From Rubrivivax sp. (GTDB lineage: Bacteria; Pseudomonadota; Gammaproteobacteria; Burkholderiales; Burkholderiaceae_C), in contig JAUXRG010000098.1 in assembly GCA_030681795.1 (NCBI GenBank), positions 1-64,000 on the forward strand: a stretch of 64,000 bases of DNA, written 5' to 3'. This document shows, in pieces, positions 1-8,766 of the stretch (positions within the stretch are counted from its first letter, which is position 1; every line of letters begins with the position of its first letter). The notes beneath the pieces are model-generated. The model ran no database searches. It saw only the letters and a list, made by a program, of their open reading frames with translations, and was not told where the DNA came from. Both the position numbers and the translations under genes were made by a program.

Positions 1-76
1 ATGGCCTTGATGGACACCATCAATGTCGATCGCGATGTCGCCGTTCGCCGCAATGCCACCGGCGATCACCCTCTGC

Positions 77-95
77 GATGGCCTCGCAGGCCATC
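77..95. repeat. Short perfect hairpin, 8-bp stem
   Basis: GATGGCCT and AGGCCATC are separated by a 3-nt loop (CGC). No T tract follows on either strand, so a terminator role is unproven. Confidence 0.4.
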
Positions 96-139
96 ACCAA
101 ACTCGATCAGCGGTCCATCGAATTGGGTGATCATACTCA

Positions 140-174
140 CATGGTGTCCACCTCAGACATAGGTGGACACCATG
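140..174. repeat. 14-bp perfect inverted repeat with 7-nt spacer
   Basis: CATGGTGTCCACCT (140-153) is followed by a 7-nt spacer and its exact reverse complement (161-174). The arms are symmetrical to the last base. It sits beside a broken IS110 transposase, so it may be two abutting element ends or a hairpin target; the source element was not identified. Confidence 0.6.
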
Positions 175-221
175 CTGGCCGCTATCCATCGGCTGTTCAA
201 GGTGGGATGGCTGGCCGCTTA

Positions 222-612
222 CGGTCCTTGGGCGGGATAAAGCTCGCCCGCACCAGACCGAAGCGCGCAGCACAGCCAGCCATTCGCTATCGGCCATGTC
301 GGTCTTGCGCCCGGGCACGTGCTTGATCATGTGGGCGTTGACGACCCACGCGGCGATACCGGCGTTTTCCAGGTGGGCATGCACGCTCTTCCAGTAAATG
401 CCGGTGCTCTCCATCACCACCAGTTCCACGCCGAGATCGGTCAGCCACGCAGCCAGCGCTCGGCAGTCACGCCGAAAGCCGCCGAACTCGCGTGTCTGGC
501 GTTGCACCCGGCCGTCGGGCTGCTCGATCAAGACGGTCGCCACAAGCAGCATGCGGTGCACGTCGATACCGGCCACGCGCCGGTACAAGGCTCGCAATCC
601 AAGGTCTTCCAT
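222..612 (-). pseudogene. IS110-family transposase, frameshifted and truncated
   Basis: This is the N-terminal part of a DEDD transposase/recombinase. The ATG at 612 follows AGGAG at 7 nt. The GIDVH segment, the MESTGIYWK segment and the KTDMADSEWLA segment match the first catalytic block of IS110 proteins. After the last of these the reading frame slips: near 264-270 one base is missing, and the expected RFGLVRASFIPPKD continues in the next frame down to about 222. Homology then stops. The rest of the catalytic domain and the C-terminal transposase_20 part are absent. The element is therefore dead. What replaced its 3' part is not identified. Confidence 0.8.
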
Positions 613-987
613 CACGGTGCTCCTGTCGTTAAAGTGCCGCGTGGCACACAGGGCGATCACCTAGTCGGCCGAATGCAAGATGCAATCAACCGTGGGCTGG
701 AAGACTCCTCGAATCGAACTCGATTCGGGCCTCTTTACCGTTCGTGCTGCAACTTGGCCCAGGCAAATGGGCCGCGCCGCGCGACAGTCGGGGGTTCGAG
801 CCAGCCCGGTGCAGATCCGGTTAGGCGGCGGGGTCGGGCCTTCACTCGTAATGCGACCTCAATCGCCCAGTGTGCCGCCTCGCATCGTGCACCAATCTCA
901 GGCTTTCATGCTCCGGGGCGATGCCTCGGAATCATGGATGGTTAGGCGGCGCAGAACAAGCCTGTGGCGTGCCAACAGTGAGTCCCG
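613..987. other. Gene-free stretch with two GTTAGGC core-site-like heptamers
   Basis: No coding frame with recognisable content lies in these 375 bases. The 12-mer GGTTAGGCGGCG occurs twice, at 819-830 and 940-951, 121 bp apart. GTTAGGC fits the GTTRRRY core-site consensus of integron attC sites. The second copy lies just past the 3' end of vapC. No integrase gene is visible in the window. Confidence 0.45.
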
Positions 988-1401
988 CTACGCCTTGAAC
1001 GGGTTGAGGAGCGGAACACCGAAGGCCTTGAAGTCAGCAGTGTTTCTGGTCACAACCGTCAATCCATGGATCCTGGCTGTCGCAGCAATCATTGCGTCTT
1101 CGTACACCGTGTCCGACTTCCGATGCATCAGTTGCGCCCAAGCTCTAAAGGCCGCCGCATCCATTGGAAGCACATTGTACGAGGCAGCCACCTTTTCCAG
1201 CCACGCCTCAATTTCCAACGCTTTCGCCTCATCCTGCTCGCGGGTCAGTTCAATGCCAACCTGAATCTCACCTATGGTCACCGCGGAAAGATGAAGCTGC
1301 GTGTCTTCAAGCCCCTCAAACCAAGCCAGCACCGCACCGTGAGGCTTTGGCTTCCGCAACTCGGAAACCACACTCGTATCGAGGAGAAACATCAAACTCA
1401 C
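988..1401 (-). CDS. vapC: PIN-domain toxin (VapC/FitB-like ribonuclease)
   Basis: A 137-aa type II toxin, expected to be a Mg-dependent endoribonuclease neutralised by the antitoxin encoded just upstream. The PIN acidic residues are all present: D8 (LLDTSVVSE), E45 (TIGEI), D102 (VYEDAMIAA) and D123 (RNTADF). The length is normal for the family. The likely start is GTG at 1401, whose GTGA overlaps the antitoxin stop by 4 nt; an ATG three codons later is the alternative. The pair is reversed relative to the neighbouring attC-like element. The target RNA cannot be read from sequence. Confidence 0.9.
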   Translation of the reverse strand: MSLMFLLDTSVVSELRKPKPHGAVLAWFEGLEDTQLHLSAVTIGEIQVGIELTREQDEAKALEIEAWLEKVAASYNVLPMDAAAFRAWAQLMHRKSDTVYEDAMIAATARIHGLTVVTRNTADFKAFGVPLLNPFKA

Positions 1402-1655
1402 CTTGCAGGGGTCGGTGCGCGCCTGCGAGCGTGGCCCCGACTTGGAAGCACAAGCTCAACGCGCCCCTCGGCGGAGAGCAGGAGTTGCTTAAGCGAGGGC
1501 CGAGCCGCAGCTTTCAGCCGCCGCCACTCATCCAAGGGAACAAGTACCGCCACCTCAGAGCCCCTCTTGGTCACCATCTGCGGTCCTTCTGCCAAGCAAG
1601 TCTCAACGAACTCGCTGAACCGCGCCTTGGCGTCCTGGATCGGCCATGTCTGCAT
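1398..1655 (-). CDS. Phd/YefM-family antitoxin
   Basis: An 85-aa partner of the PIN toxin, first gene of the operon. The N-terminal part (WPIQDAKARFSEFVETC, then VTKRGSEVAVLVPLDEW) is the Phd/YefM DNA-binding fold. The basic, proline-rich tail is likely the toxin-binding segment. The ATG at 1655 has GAGG 7 nt upstream. An in-frame extension to 1784 runs into the hairpin repeat and is unlikely. The protein is expected to repress its own promoter; paired ACTAGT sites lie 17-34 bp upstream. Confidence 0.88.
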   Translation of the reverse strand: MQTWPIQDAKARFSEFVETCLAEGPQMVTKRGSEVAVLVPLDEWRRLKAAARPSLKQLLLSAEGRVELVLPSRGHARRRAPTPAR

Positions 1656-1669
1656 AAAACACCTCGCAG

Positions 1670-1693
1670 TGACTAGTACACTGACTAGTCTAG
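1670..1693 (-). promoter_or_regulatory. Probable autoregulatory operator of the toxin-antitoxin operon
   Basis: TGACTAGT occurs twice (1670-1677 and 1682-1689), so the palindrome ACTAGT repeats with 12-bp spacing just upstream of the antitoxin start. Phd-type antitoxins usually bind such paired palindromes. The binding itself is inference. Confidence 0.55.
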
Positions 1694-1700
1694 CATCAGT

Positions 1701-1838
1701 CCGCGCAGCGCTGCCGAACCCCTCGCTCAAGCGGAGCGCCAACGGCAGGCCACCAGGCCCGGCCTGGCGCGGTACGCGGTACATTTTCGCCAGCCCGGGC
1801 CTGGCGTCCTGCCGTCGTCGCCCGCTTAGCTCGAACTA
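1701..1838 (+). repeat. Integron attC-like imperfect hairpin
   Basis: Reading on the plus strand: GCCGAAC (1713-1719, one mismatch to RYYYAAC), then CCCTCGCTCAAGCGG, then a long imperfect central hairpin (about 1738-1771 against 1789-1817), then CCGCTTAGCTCGAAC (1822-1836). The two outer boxes pair in the manner of L'' and L' of attC sites. The expected right core site GTTAGGC does not follow, so the site is probably inactive. Bases 1701-1712 and 1719-1743 recur exactly at 39135-39146 and 39147-39171. Confidence 0.6.
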
Positions 1839-1885
1839 CCGTGAAAGCCCCTGATCAATTGGGCGTGTCAGACCCTCCCGCAATA

Positions 1886-3194
1886 AGGGACCGTTCACAA
1901 GTAGTATGACTACTTCAGTCTGGTCGTATGGAGTAGTTCCACTCGCCGTGAAACGGATCGAGCTCGAGCTTGATCGTGGCGAAGTCGGCGTCGCTGATGA
2001 CCAGGCCCTTGGGGTACGAGTTGGCGTCGATCTCGGAGCGCACCTTCAATCCGCTGCGCGTCTTGGTGTTGGCAATCAGTTGGACGATCACCTCGTGACT
2101 GATCAATGGACGACCGCGCCAGTTCATCGTGATGAACGAGAACAAACGGTGTTCGATCTTGTTCCACTTGCTGGTGCCAAGCGGGAAGTGGCATACGCGA
2201 ATGCGCAGCCCCGTCTCCTTGGCGAGGCGCCCCAGTTCCAGCTTCCACAGCCGAACCCGGTAGCCGTTGCTGCCGCCGCCGTCGGCGGTGATCGTCAACT
2301 CGGTGGCTTTGGGGTGGCGCGGGCGCCCCATCGAGAACCACCAGCGCCGGATTGTCTGCACGGCAAACGCGGACGTGTCGTGATCGGTGCCGACGCTGAC
2401 CCAGCCCTCGTCGGCGCCGATGTCGTACACGCCGTATGGGTTGGCACGGCCAAGCTCTGGATCGACAAAGTCGTGGACTTGGACGCTTTCAGGTTCGCCC
2501 TCGGGATGCCATTCGCGTCCGCCGTTCTTGTACAGACCCACCAGTTCCTTCTTCTTCGTGTCCACCGAGATCACGGGCTGCCCGGCAAGAAGGGCGGCCT
2601 TCACAGTGGCGTTGATGTGCTCGAACTGCGCGTTGCGATCTGGACTCTGGTTGCCCTCGATGACCTTGGCGTTGGCCTGCAGGCTGTAGCCCTGATCCTT
2701 GAGCAATCGCCCCACGACGACGTGACTGATCACATGGCCACCGGCCTTGAGTTCGTCGGCCAGAACACGCAGGCTCTTGCATGTCCAGCGCAGTGGTGAT
2801 TCCGGGTCACCGCGCGAGGTCGGATCCACCAGCGCGAGCAGATCGGGCACCAGGCTCGGGTCCTTGTGCGTTGCCGCCTTGCGTCCACCGCCGCTGCGAC
2901 GCGTGGATCCGGCTGGCGCCAACGCCGTGCCCGACATGAACTCGTTGCTCGAGCCCTCGAGTTCTTGCATCCCAGCCATGATGGTATTGCGCGCCACACC
3001 CGTGGCCGCAGCCACATGCGATACGCCGCCTCTTCCGATCACCTTCGCCTCGGCTGCGGCGAATGCACGCCGCTGGCGCTCGTCAAGGCGCTCGCGCATG
3101 AGTTCCCAACGCCGCGCAATAGGCGAGTCTGCTTCCATGTCAGAAAGACTAACCGCCACAGCTCAATCTGTCACGTTATTTGTTAACCGTCCAT
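1886..3194 (-). mobile_element. ISAzo13-family insertion sequence, apparently complete
   Basis: It contains one intact DDE transposase gene flanked by terminal inverted repeats. The left end 1888-1910 and the reverse complement of 3170-3192 agree at 17 of 23 positions, both starting GGAC. TA occurs just outside each end (1884-1885 and 3195-3196), but this is too short to call a target duplication. The right flank reads ATTAGCTCGTTAGGC, which looks like the right half of an attC site, so the element probably landed in cassette-end DNA. Confidence 0.8.
1915..3159 (-). CDS. ISAzo13-family DDE transposase
   Basis: A 414-aa transposase that would cut and join the ends of its own element. An N-terminal helix-turn-helix (about 25-70, GGVSHVAAATGVARNTI) precedes an RNase-H-like catalytic domain. 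Likely catalytic residues are D200 (VISVDTKKKE), D293 (ITADGGGSNGY) and E336 (KWNKIEHRLF). The frame is uninterrupted, so the element may still be active. The start is GTG at 3159; the ATG at 3138 is an alternative and has no better ribosome site. Confidence 0.88.
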   Translation of the reverse strand: MAVSLSDMEADSPIARRWELMRERLDERQRRAFAAAEAKVIGRGGVSHVAAATGVARNTIMAGMQELEGSSNEFMSGTALAPAGSTRRSGGGRKAATHKDPSLVPDLLALVDPTSRGDPESPLRWTCKSLRVLADELKAGGHVISHVVVGRLLKDQGYSLQANAKVIEGNQSPDRNAQFEHINATVKAALLAGQPVISVDTKKKELVGLYKNGGREWHPEGEPESVQVHDFVDPELGRANPYGVYDIGADEGWVSVGTDHDTSAFAVQTIRRWWFSMGRPRHPKATELTITADGGGSNGYRVRLWKLELGRLAKETGLRIRVCHFPLGTSKWNKIEHRLFSFITMNWRGRPLISHEVIVQLIANTKTRSGLKVRSEIDANSYPKGLVISDADFATIKLELDPFHGEWNYSIRPD

Positions 3195-3404
3195 TAGCTC
3201 GTTAGGCCCCACATCCGGCGGTCCCGTGTTGGCTGCTCTGTGAGCCTCGCTTTCGGCAACCTTCGCGTCAAACCACGCCTGCGCCGGCTCGGACTTGCTC
3301 AGCTTCAGCGCTTCACCGATGACGGGGTACAGGCCAGGGCCGAACAGCGTGAATCCACGCTCCTGTAGCGCTTGCGGCCGAACTTGCTGATGATCCAAGT
3401 CCAA
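3183..3404 (-). CDS. Hypothetical protein, 3' end rewritten by the insertion sequence
   Basis: A 73-codon frame that I do not recognise, with a plausible protein-like core (GFTLFGPGLYPVIGEALKL). The listed start is TTG at 3404, but the open frame runs upstream into the end of zipA with no clear start or ribosome site. Its last codons and stop lie inside the right end of the ISAzo13 element, so the original C-terminus is lost. The sequence GCCTAAC near its end, in this orientation, is a core-site-like heptamer, as at the end of many integron cassette genes. It could be a cassette gene, or not a gene at all. Confidence 0.35.
   Translation of the reverse strand: MDLDHQQVRPQALQERGFTLFGPGLYPVIGEALKLSKSEPAQAWFDAKVAESEAHRAANTGPPDVGPNELMDG
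3193..3207 (+). repeat. attC right-half-like sequence with GTTAGGC core
   Basis: ATTAGCTC followed by GTTAGGC (3201-3207) matches the L'-R' end of attC sites and resembles CTTAGCTC in the hairpin at 1824-1831. The ISAzo13 element ends directly to its left. Confidence 0.45.
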
Positions 3405-3436
3405 CTTCTGGGCGTCAGTGGACTTTGGCCTGACCG

Positions 3437-4483
3437 TCAGCTGAATAGCCGCCGCGCCGCCGCCGAACCGGCCGCCAGGTCCAGCGCTTCGAGCCGCCAG
3501 TACAAGTCCTGCAGCGTTTCACCGATGGTGGCGTAGGCGTGCAGCGTGATGGGTCGGCCCTGGTCGTCGATGGCGGTGGCATCCAGGTCATCGGACAGGC
3601 GAGTGGCGGCGCGGTGCCAGGCCGGGAAGGGTTCGGCTGCAGCGGGCGTCTGCGGCACATCCAGCGTCAGCGTGCATTCGCGCACGGCGCTGGCCTGCGG
3701 CGCTTCGCCCAGGGCGGCCAGTGCCGCCTGCGCGTCCACGGCCAGCACCAGCATCGGCGGCGCGCCCTCTTCGGCCGCCGGCAGCACCTGGCGGCCGGGC
3801 ACCGCGCCGGGCACGAAGCCCAGGCGCGAGGCCACCTGCTGCACGTAGGCCACCGACCAGGCCGCGCCGTTGGCACGCAGGGTCACCGTGAGCTGTGCGT
3901 CCAGGCCGTTGGTCAGGCCGTCGAGTTCGCGTGCGCGCGCCACCACCTCGAGCATGTCGGGCACATCGGCGCCTTCGACACTCGCGCCCACGGCGTCGGC
4001 GAAGGCCTCGACCTTCTGCACGAATTCGGAATATTCGATCTCGTTGAGTGCACCGCTGCGGCTGGCCATCTGCACGCCCGCCTGCAACTCGCCGTAGCGG
4101 TGCCCGGGGGCCAGTGATTCCCATTCACCGCTGTCGGCATCCAGGCCCTCGATGTAGAAGGGCTTGCTGCCGGCACGGCGCGAGGGCGGCAGGTGCGACA
4201 GGGCCATCTCGCCGCTGATCGGTGCCTCCAGCGCGATGGGCACGATGGCGTCGATCAGCGCGTCCAGCCTTGCTGCGCGGCGCGGCGCGCTCCGCAGTGC
4301 CGCAGGCTCGGGCGCGGCTTCGCAGGCCGGCGCTGCGCCCATCGCGGGCTCCACGCGTTCGGCGTTGGGCACCGCTTCGGCGGCGTGGCGTGGCCGCGCA
4401 CGGCGCGTGCTCCACCAGCCGTGCAGCGCCAGCGCCAGCAGCACCACGCCGCCGAGCAGGGCCAGCGCCGTGGCCAGCGTCAT
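3437..4483 (-). CDS. zipA: Cell division protein ZipA
   Basis: A 348-aa inner-membrane division protein that tethers FtsZ. An N-terminal membrane segment (about 5-23) is followed by an Arg/Ala/Pro-rich linker (about 25-80), a middle region, and a C-terminal FtsZ-binding domain (about 200-345). The domain match is to the diverged betaproteobacterial ZipA form and rests largely on context: the gene starts 16 nt after smc. In relatives ligA often follows zipA; here a mobile island follows instead. Confidence 0.82.
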   Translation of the reverse strand: MTLATALALLGGVVLLALALHGWWSTRRARPRHAAEAVPNAERVEPAMGAAPACEAAPEPAALRSAPRRAARLDALIDAIVPIALEAPISGEMALSHLPPSRRAGSKPFYIEGLDADSGEWESLAPGHRYGELQAGVQMASRSGALNEIEYSEFVQKVEAFADAVGASVEGADVPDMLEVVARARELDGLTNGLDAQLTVTLRANGAAWSVAYVQQVASRLGFVPGAVPGRQVLPAAEEGAPPMLVLAVDAQAALAALGEAPQASAVRECTLTLDVPQTPAAAEPFPAWHRAATRLSDDLDATAIDDQGRPITLHAYATIGETLQDLYWRLEALDLAAGSAAARRLFS

Positions 4484-4499
4484 GATTGCACCCGTCCTG

Positions 4500-7400
4500 T
4501 CATGCGGCTTCAGCCAGGCTGGCCGCGGAATGCATGTCCACCGCCACGATGCGCGAGACGCCCTGCTCCTGCATCGTCACGCCGATGAGTTGCTCGGCCA
4601 TCTCCATGGCGATCTTGTTGTGGCTGATGAAGAGGAACTGCGTGCCCGCGCTCATCTCGGTGACGAGCTTGCGGTAGCGCTCGGTGTTGGCGTCGTCCAG
4701 CGGCGCATCGACTTCGTCGAGCAGGCAGAACGGCGCCGGGTTGAGCTGGAAGATGGCGAACACCAGCGCGATGGCGGTGAGTGCCTTCTCGCCGCCGGAC
4801 ATCAGGTGGATGGTGCTGTTCTTCTTGCCCGGCGGCTGCGCCATGACCTGCACGCCGGAGTCGAGGATCTCGGTGCCGGTCATCACCAGTCGCGCCGTGC
4901 CGCCGCCGAACAGGCTGGGGAACAGGCGGCCGAAGTGCTCGTTGACCTGGTTGAAGGTGTGGGCCAGCAGGTCGCGCGTTTCCAGGTCGATCTTGTGGAT
5001 GGCGTCTTCGAGCGTGCCGATGGCCTCCTGCAGGTCGGCATTCTGTGCATCGAGGAAGGACTTGCGCTCGCTCGAGGCGGTGAGCTCGTCCAGCGCCGCC
5101 AGGTTCACCGCTCCCAGCGCGTTGATCTCACGGCCGATGCGGTCGATCTCGGTCTGCAAGCCCCAGAGCTTGACGGCGCCGTCTTCGATGCTCTTGGCCA
5201 AGGCCTCGAAATCCACGCTGGCCGCAGTGAGTTGGTCCAGGTACTGCGCGCCGCCGAGCTGCGCGGCCTGCTGCTCGAGTTGCCGCTTGACGATCGTCTC
5301 GCGCAGCGGCTCCAGGCTGCGCTCGAATCCGAGCTTGCGCTCGTCGCACGCACGCAGCTGCGCGCTCAGGTCGTCGTACTGGCTGCGCGCCAGGCCCAGC
5401 GCCTGTTCGCGCTCGAGCTTGACGGCCAGCGCCGCCTGCAGGCCCGACTGCGCGGCCGCGTCGTCAAAACCGCCCAGCTCAAGCTGCAATTGCTCGCCGG
5501 CCTGCACGTTGGCCGCCACCTGAAGCGCGGCAGCTTCCATGCTGCGCTGCAGTTCGCCCTGCCGCGCCGCCAGCGCACGCGCCTGGAATTGCGCTTCCTG
5601 GGCCTGGCGCTCCAGCGTGCGTTGCTGTTCGCGCGCATCGGCCAACCGGCGCTCGGCGGCGATCACGCCGTCGTCGAGCTCGGCGTGGCGCTCTTGCGCG
5701 CCGCCGAGTTCGATATCGAGTTCGTCGAAGCGCGCTTCGTCCACGGCGCGGCGCTCTTCCAGCGCTTCGAGCTGGGCGTCGATCTCGGCCAGCTCTTCGG
5801 CCAGCTGCTCGCGCCGCGTGGTGGCCGCCTGGGCTTGCTGCGACAGCCGCAGCCGCTCCACGTGCAGGCCATGCGCGCGGTTGCTCGCCTCGGCGGCTTC
5901 ACGGCGCACGCTGAGCAGCCGCTGCGAGGCCTCGGTGTAAGCCGCCTCCAGCCGCACCGAGGCGGTCTTGGCGTCGTCGGTGATGAGTGCCTGGGCGCGC
6001 TGCTGGCGGGCCAGGTTCTCGATCTCCTGGGCGCGGGCAAGCATGCCGGCTTGCTCGGAATCGGGGGCGTAGAAAGCCACCGCGTGCTGCGAGACGGCAT
6101 GGCCTTCGCGGGTCATGATGACCTCGCCATGCGTGAGCCCGGCGCGTTGGGCCAGCGCGTCGTCGATCGAGGCTGCCGTGTAGACGCCTTCGAGCCAATC
6201 GGTCAACAGCGCCGTCAAGCCCGCATCGCCCAGCCGCAGCAGGTCCTTCAGGCGCGGCAGCGTGGGGTGCCCGGAGGCCACCGCGCCGCCGGGCGCCGCA
6301 CCCGCGGTGCCGGCCCACATGTTCTGCAAGGCGTAGAACGCCAGCTTGGCCGGCGGCGCATCGGAGGCGAAAGCGCGCACGGTGTCCAACCGGCCCACGG
6401 CCAGCGCGCTGAGCCGCTCGCGCAGCACCGCTTCCAGCGCGGTCTCCCAGCCCGGCTCGATATGCACCTGGGTCCACAGGCCCTGCAGGCCGGTCAGGCC
6501 GTGGCGTTCCAGCCAGGGCTTGAGCTTGCCCTCGGTCTGCACCTTCTGCTGCAAGGCACGCAAGGCCTCCAGGCGGGCGGCGATGTCGGCCTGCCTGGCG
6601 CCTTCGCGGTTCACCGCCTCCTGCTTGTCGCGGCGCTGCTCGTCCAGGCGGGGCACTTCTTCGCCCAGCTCGTGCAGGCGGCCTTCGGCCTCTTCGCTGG
6701 CCTGCGCCGCCTCCATCTCCTGCTGCGTGAGCGCCTCGAGCCGGGCCAGGTCGGGCGCCTGCAGGCCCTGGCGCTCGCCGGCCAGGCGTTCGCGACGGGT
6801 CCTGAGCTGGCGCGACTGGTCCTCGAGGTGGCGGCTGTCGGCCGCCAGCACCTGGATCTGCTGCTGCACCTGCGCCACCAGGCCGTGCTGCTGGTTGCTG
6901 GCAGCCTGCGCGGCGCGCACGCCGTCTTCCAGGCCGGGCAGCTCCAGCGCCTGTTCCTCGGCCTGCGCTGCCACCACGCCGGCCTGCTCTTCGGCAGCGA
7001 CGATCTGCCCGGCGATGTCCTCGAGCTCGGCGCGCGCGGCGTCCTGCCGCTCGGCCCACTGCGCGTTCTGCGCCCCCAGGTCGGCCAGGCGCTGCTGCGC
7101 GCGCTGGCGTCCTTCGACGACGTAGCGGATGCGCTCTTCGAGCCGGCTCACCTCCAGCGCCGCTTCGCCCAGGAAGCCCTGCTTGGCGTGCAGCACGTCG
7201 TTGGCGGCGTAGTGGGCCTGGCGCACCTGCTCGAGCTCGGCCTCCAAGTGGCGCAGCTCGGCCAGGCGCGCTTCCAGCGCCGTGGCGGCTTCGGCCACGG
7301 CCGCCGTCAAGCGCAACTCTTCACTCGCCGCATCGCGGTGCTTGAGGAACCACAGCTGGTGCAGCTTGAGCGCGCCCTCGTCCTGCAGCGCGCGGTACCT

Positions 7401-8048
7401 GGACGCCACCTCGGCCTGCGCCTCGAGCTTGTCGAGGTTGGCGTTCAACTCGCGCAGGATGTCTTCCACCCGCGTGAGGTTCTCGCGCGTGTCCTTCAAG
7501 CGATTTTCGGTTTCCCTGCGGCGCTCCTTGTACTTGGACACGCCGGCGGCTTCTTCGAGGAACAGGCGCAATTCCTCGGGGCGCGATTCGATGATGCGGC
7601 TGATCGTGCCCTGGCCGATGATGGCGTAGGCGCGCGGCCCCAGGCCGGTGCCCAGAAACACGTCCTGCACGTCGCGCCGGCGCACCGGCTGGTTGTTGAT
7701 GAAGTAGCTGCTCGTGCCGTCGCGCGTGAGCACGCGCTTGACGGCGATCTCGGCGAAGCTGTTCCACTGTCCGCCGGCGCGCGCCAGCGTGTTGTCGAAG
7801 ACGAGCTCCACGCTGGCCCGGCTGGCCGGCTTGCGCTGGCCGGAGCCGTTGAAGATCACATCCTGCATGCTCTCGCCACGCAGTTCGCTGGCCTTGCTCT
7901 CGCCGAGCACCCAGCGCACGGCGTCGATGATGTTGCTCTTGCCGCAGCCATTCGGGCCGACCACGCCCACGCGCTGCCCCGGCAACTGGAAGGTCGTGGG
8001 CTCGGCGAAGGACTTGAAGCCCGAGAGCTTGATCTGGGTGAGACGCAT
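4500..8048 (-). CDS. smc: Chromosome segregation ATPase SMC
   Basis: A 1182-aa SMC protein. It forms a ring-shaped dimer that compacts and segregates DNA together with ScpA and ScpB, which are not in this window. The N-terminal head carries the Walker [13 protein letters not shown]. Two long coiled coils rich in Ala/Glu/Gln/Arg flank a hinge at about residues 500-680. The C-terminal head has the signature [12 protein letters not shown] and Walker [13 protein letters not shown]. The start at 8048 gives the typical [14 protein letters not shown] opening; an in-frame extension to 8192 overlaps the divergent upstream region and is not conserved-looking. Confidence 0.96.
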   Translation of the reverse strand: MRLTQIKLSGFKSFAEPTTFQLPGQRVGVVGPNGCGKSNIIDAVRWVLGESKASELRGESMQDVIFNGSGQRKPASRASVELVFDNTLARAGGQWNSFAEIAVKRVLTRDGTSSYFINNQPVRRRDVQDVFLGTGLGPRAYAIIGQGTISRIIESRPEELRLFLEEAAGVSKYKERRRETENRLKDTRENLTRVEDILRELNANLDKLEAQAEVASRYRALQDEGALKLHQLWFLKHRDAASEELRLTAAVAEAATALEARLAELRHLEAELEQVRQAHYAANDVLHAKQGFLGEAALEVSRLEERIRYVVEGRQRAQQRLADLGAQNAQWAERQDAARAELEDIAGQIVAAEEQAGVVAAQAEEQALELPGLEDGVRAAQAASNQQHGLVAQVQQQIQVLAADSRHLEDQSRQLRTRRERLAGERQGLQAPDLARLEALTQQEMEAAQASEEAEGRLHELGEEVPRLDEQRRDKQEAVNREGARQADIAARLEALRALQQKVQTEGKLKPWLERHGLTGLQGLWTQVHIEPGWETALEAVLRERLSALAVGRLDTVRAFASDAPPAKLAFYALQNMWAGTAGAAPGGAVASGHPTLPRLKDLLRLGDAGLTALLTDWLEGVYTAASIDDALAQRAGLTHGEVIMTREGHAVSQHAVAFYAPDSEQAGMLARAQEIENLARQQRAQALITDDAKTASVRLEAAYTEASQRLLSVRREAAEASNRAHGLHVERLRLSQQAQAATTRREQLAEELAEIDAQLEALEERRAVDEARFDELDIELGGAQERHAELDDGVIAAERRLADAREQQRTLERQAQEAQFQARALAARQGELQRSMEAAALQVAANVQAGEQLQLELGGFDDAAAQSGLQAALAVKLEREQALGLARSQYDDLSAQLRACDERKLGFERSLEPLRETIVKRQLEQQAAQLGGAQYLDQLTAASVDFEALAKSIEDGAVKLWGLQTEIDRIGREINALGAVNLAALDELTASSERKSFLDAQNADLQEAIGTLEDAIHKIDLETRDLLAHTFNQVNEHFGRLFPSLFGGGTARLVMTGTEILDSGVQVMAQPPGKKNSTIHLMSGGEKALTAIALVFAIFQLNPAPFCLLDEVDAPLDDANTERYRKLVTEMSAGTQFLFISHNKIAMEMAEQLIGVTMQEQGVSRIVAVDMHSAASLAEAA

Positions 8049-8215
8049 CGGCGGAGGGAGCCGCAGGCGCGCCGCGATGGCGCGCGCAAGTGATTGATTT
8101 GAATGAAAAAATGCGCTCTTGGCAGGAGCGCAACGGCGTTCGGATGATAGCATCGCAGCCCCCCGCGCCCGAGCTGCGGCCGGTGCGCTCAATCCATCTC
8201 CGCAGGCCCGACGAC

Positions 8216-8665
8216 ATGCCCCGCCCTACCCCGCGAAAGACACCGCGCCAGCGTGCCGCACCGCCCGTGCCCCCCACGGCCCCGAGCAAGGAACTCCAGG
8301 TCTTCGACAACCCGGCGCCCGAGCGCGACTACGTCATCCGCTTCGACGTGCCCGAGTTCACCTGCCTGTGCCCGCTGACCGGCCAGCCCGACTTCGCGCA
8401 CTTCACCATCGAGATCGTCGCCGACCAGCTCTGCGTGGAGCTCAAGAGCCTGAAGCTGTATTTCTGGAGCTACCGCAACGAGGGCGCGTTCCACGAACGT
8501 GTCACCAACACCATCCTCGACGACCTCGTGGCGGCCATCCGCCCGCGCTTCCTGCGCATCCACGCCGACTGGTTTGTGCGCGGCGGCATCCGCACTTTCG
8601 TGACGGTCGAACATCGCAAGAAGGGCTGGCAGCCGGCGCCGCGGGTCGAGCTGCCTGCCGGGTGA
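8216..8665 (+). CDS. queF: NADPH-dependent 7-cyano-7-deazaguanine reductase
   Basis: A 149-aa type I QueF, which reduces preQ0 to preQ1 in queuosine tRNA modification. The T-fold core [16 protein letters not shown] contains the nucleophile Cys52 and Asp59. The LKSYKL-type substrate segment ([12 protein letters not shown]) and the FHE segment follow. The start at 8216 is chosen because the longer in-frame start at 8090 would add 42 residues not expected in the family. It is divergent from smc. No preQ1 riboswitch was seen upstream. Confidence 0.92.
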   Translation: MPRPTPRKTPRQRAAPPVPPTAPSKELQVFDNPAPERDYVIRFDVPEFTCLCPLTGQPDFAHFTIEIVADQLCVELKSLKLYFWSYRNEGAFHERVTNTILDDLVAAIRPRFLRIHADWFVRGGIRTFVTVEHRKKGWQPAPRVELPAG

Positions 8666-8692
8666 TGGTCACGTCGGATCGCATCGGGCCGA

Positions 8693-8740
8693 GCGCCGGG
8701 CCGCCCCACGCCGGCCCGCATCCCCCTGGGGGATCGTCCG
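8693..8740. repeat. REP-like GC-rich palindromic element
   Basis: GCGCCGGGCCGC at 8693-8704 is followed by the palindrome ATCCCCC-T-GGGGGAT (8720-8734), between queF and the SET gene. The layout resembles the sequence inserted in purL at 29185-29230: a GCGCC-GGCCGC box, about 16 nt, then a C5/G5 palindrome. Confidence 0.4.
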
Positions 8741-8766
8741 GCGTACACGGCGGACGAGGGGCTGGC

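Larger units (their letters stand above)
1..221. other. Unassigned mobile-element debris left of the IS110 remnant
   Basis: No gene is recognised here. The stretch holds two hairpins (77-95 and 140-174) and only short open frames without familiar motifs. It lies where the missing two thirds of the IS110 transposase should be, so it is probably the end of a second element or rearranged flanking DNA. The window starts inside it, so its left boundary is unknown. Confidence 0.4.

Noticed and set aside
790..826. TTCGAGC in a GC-rich setting resembling a tRNA T arm
   Set aside because: The flanking bases do not pair as a T stem, and no acceptor, D or anticodon arm could be built.
1884..3196. TA target duplication of the ISAzo13 element
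   Set aside because: Two bases are too few to distinguish from chance, and the exact ends are uncertain by about 2 bp.
4164..8093. A 1309-codon open frame antisense to smc
   Set aside because: High GC makes opposite-strand frames long; the translation is His/Gln/Leu/Arg-rich with no domains, while smc on the other strand is certain.
8049..8215. Possible preQ1 riboswitch upstream of queF
   Set aside because: No aptamer-like stem with an A-rich tail was found in the leader.
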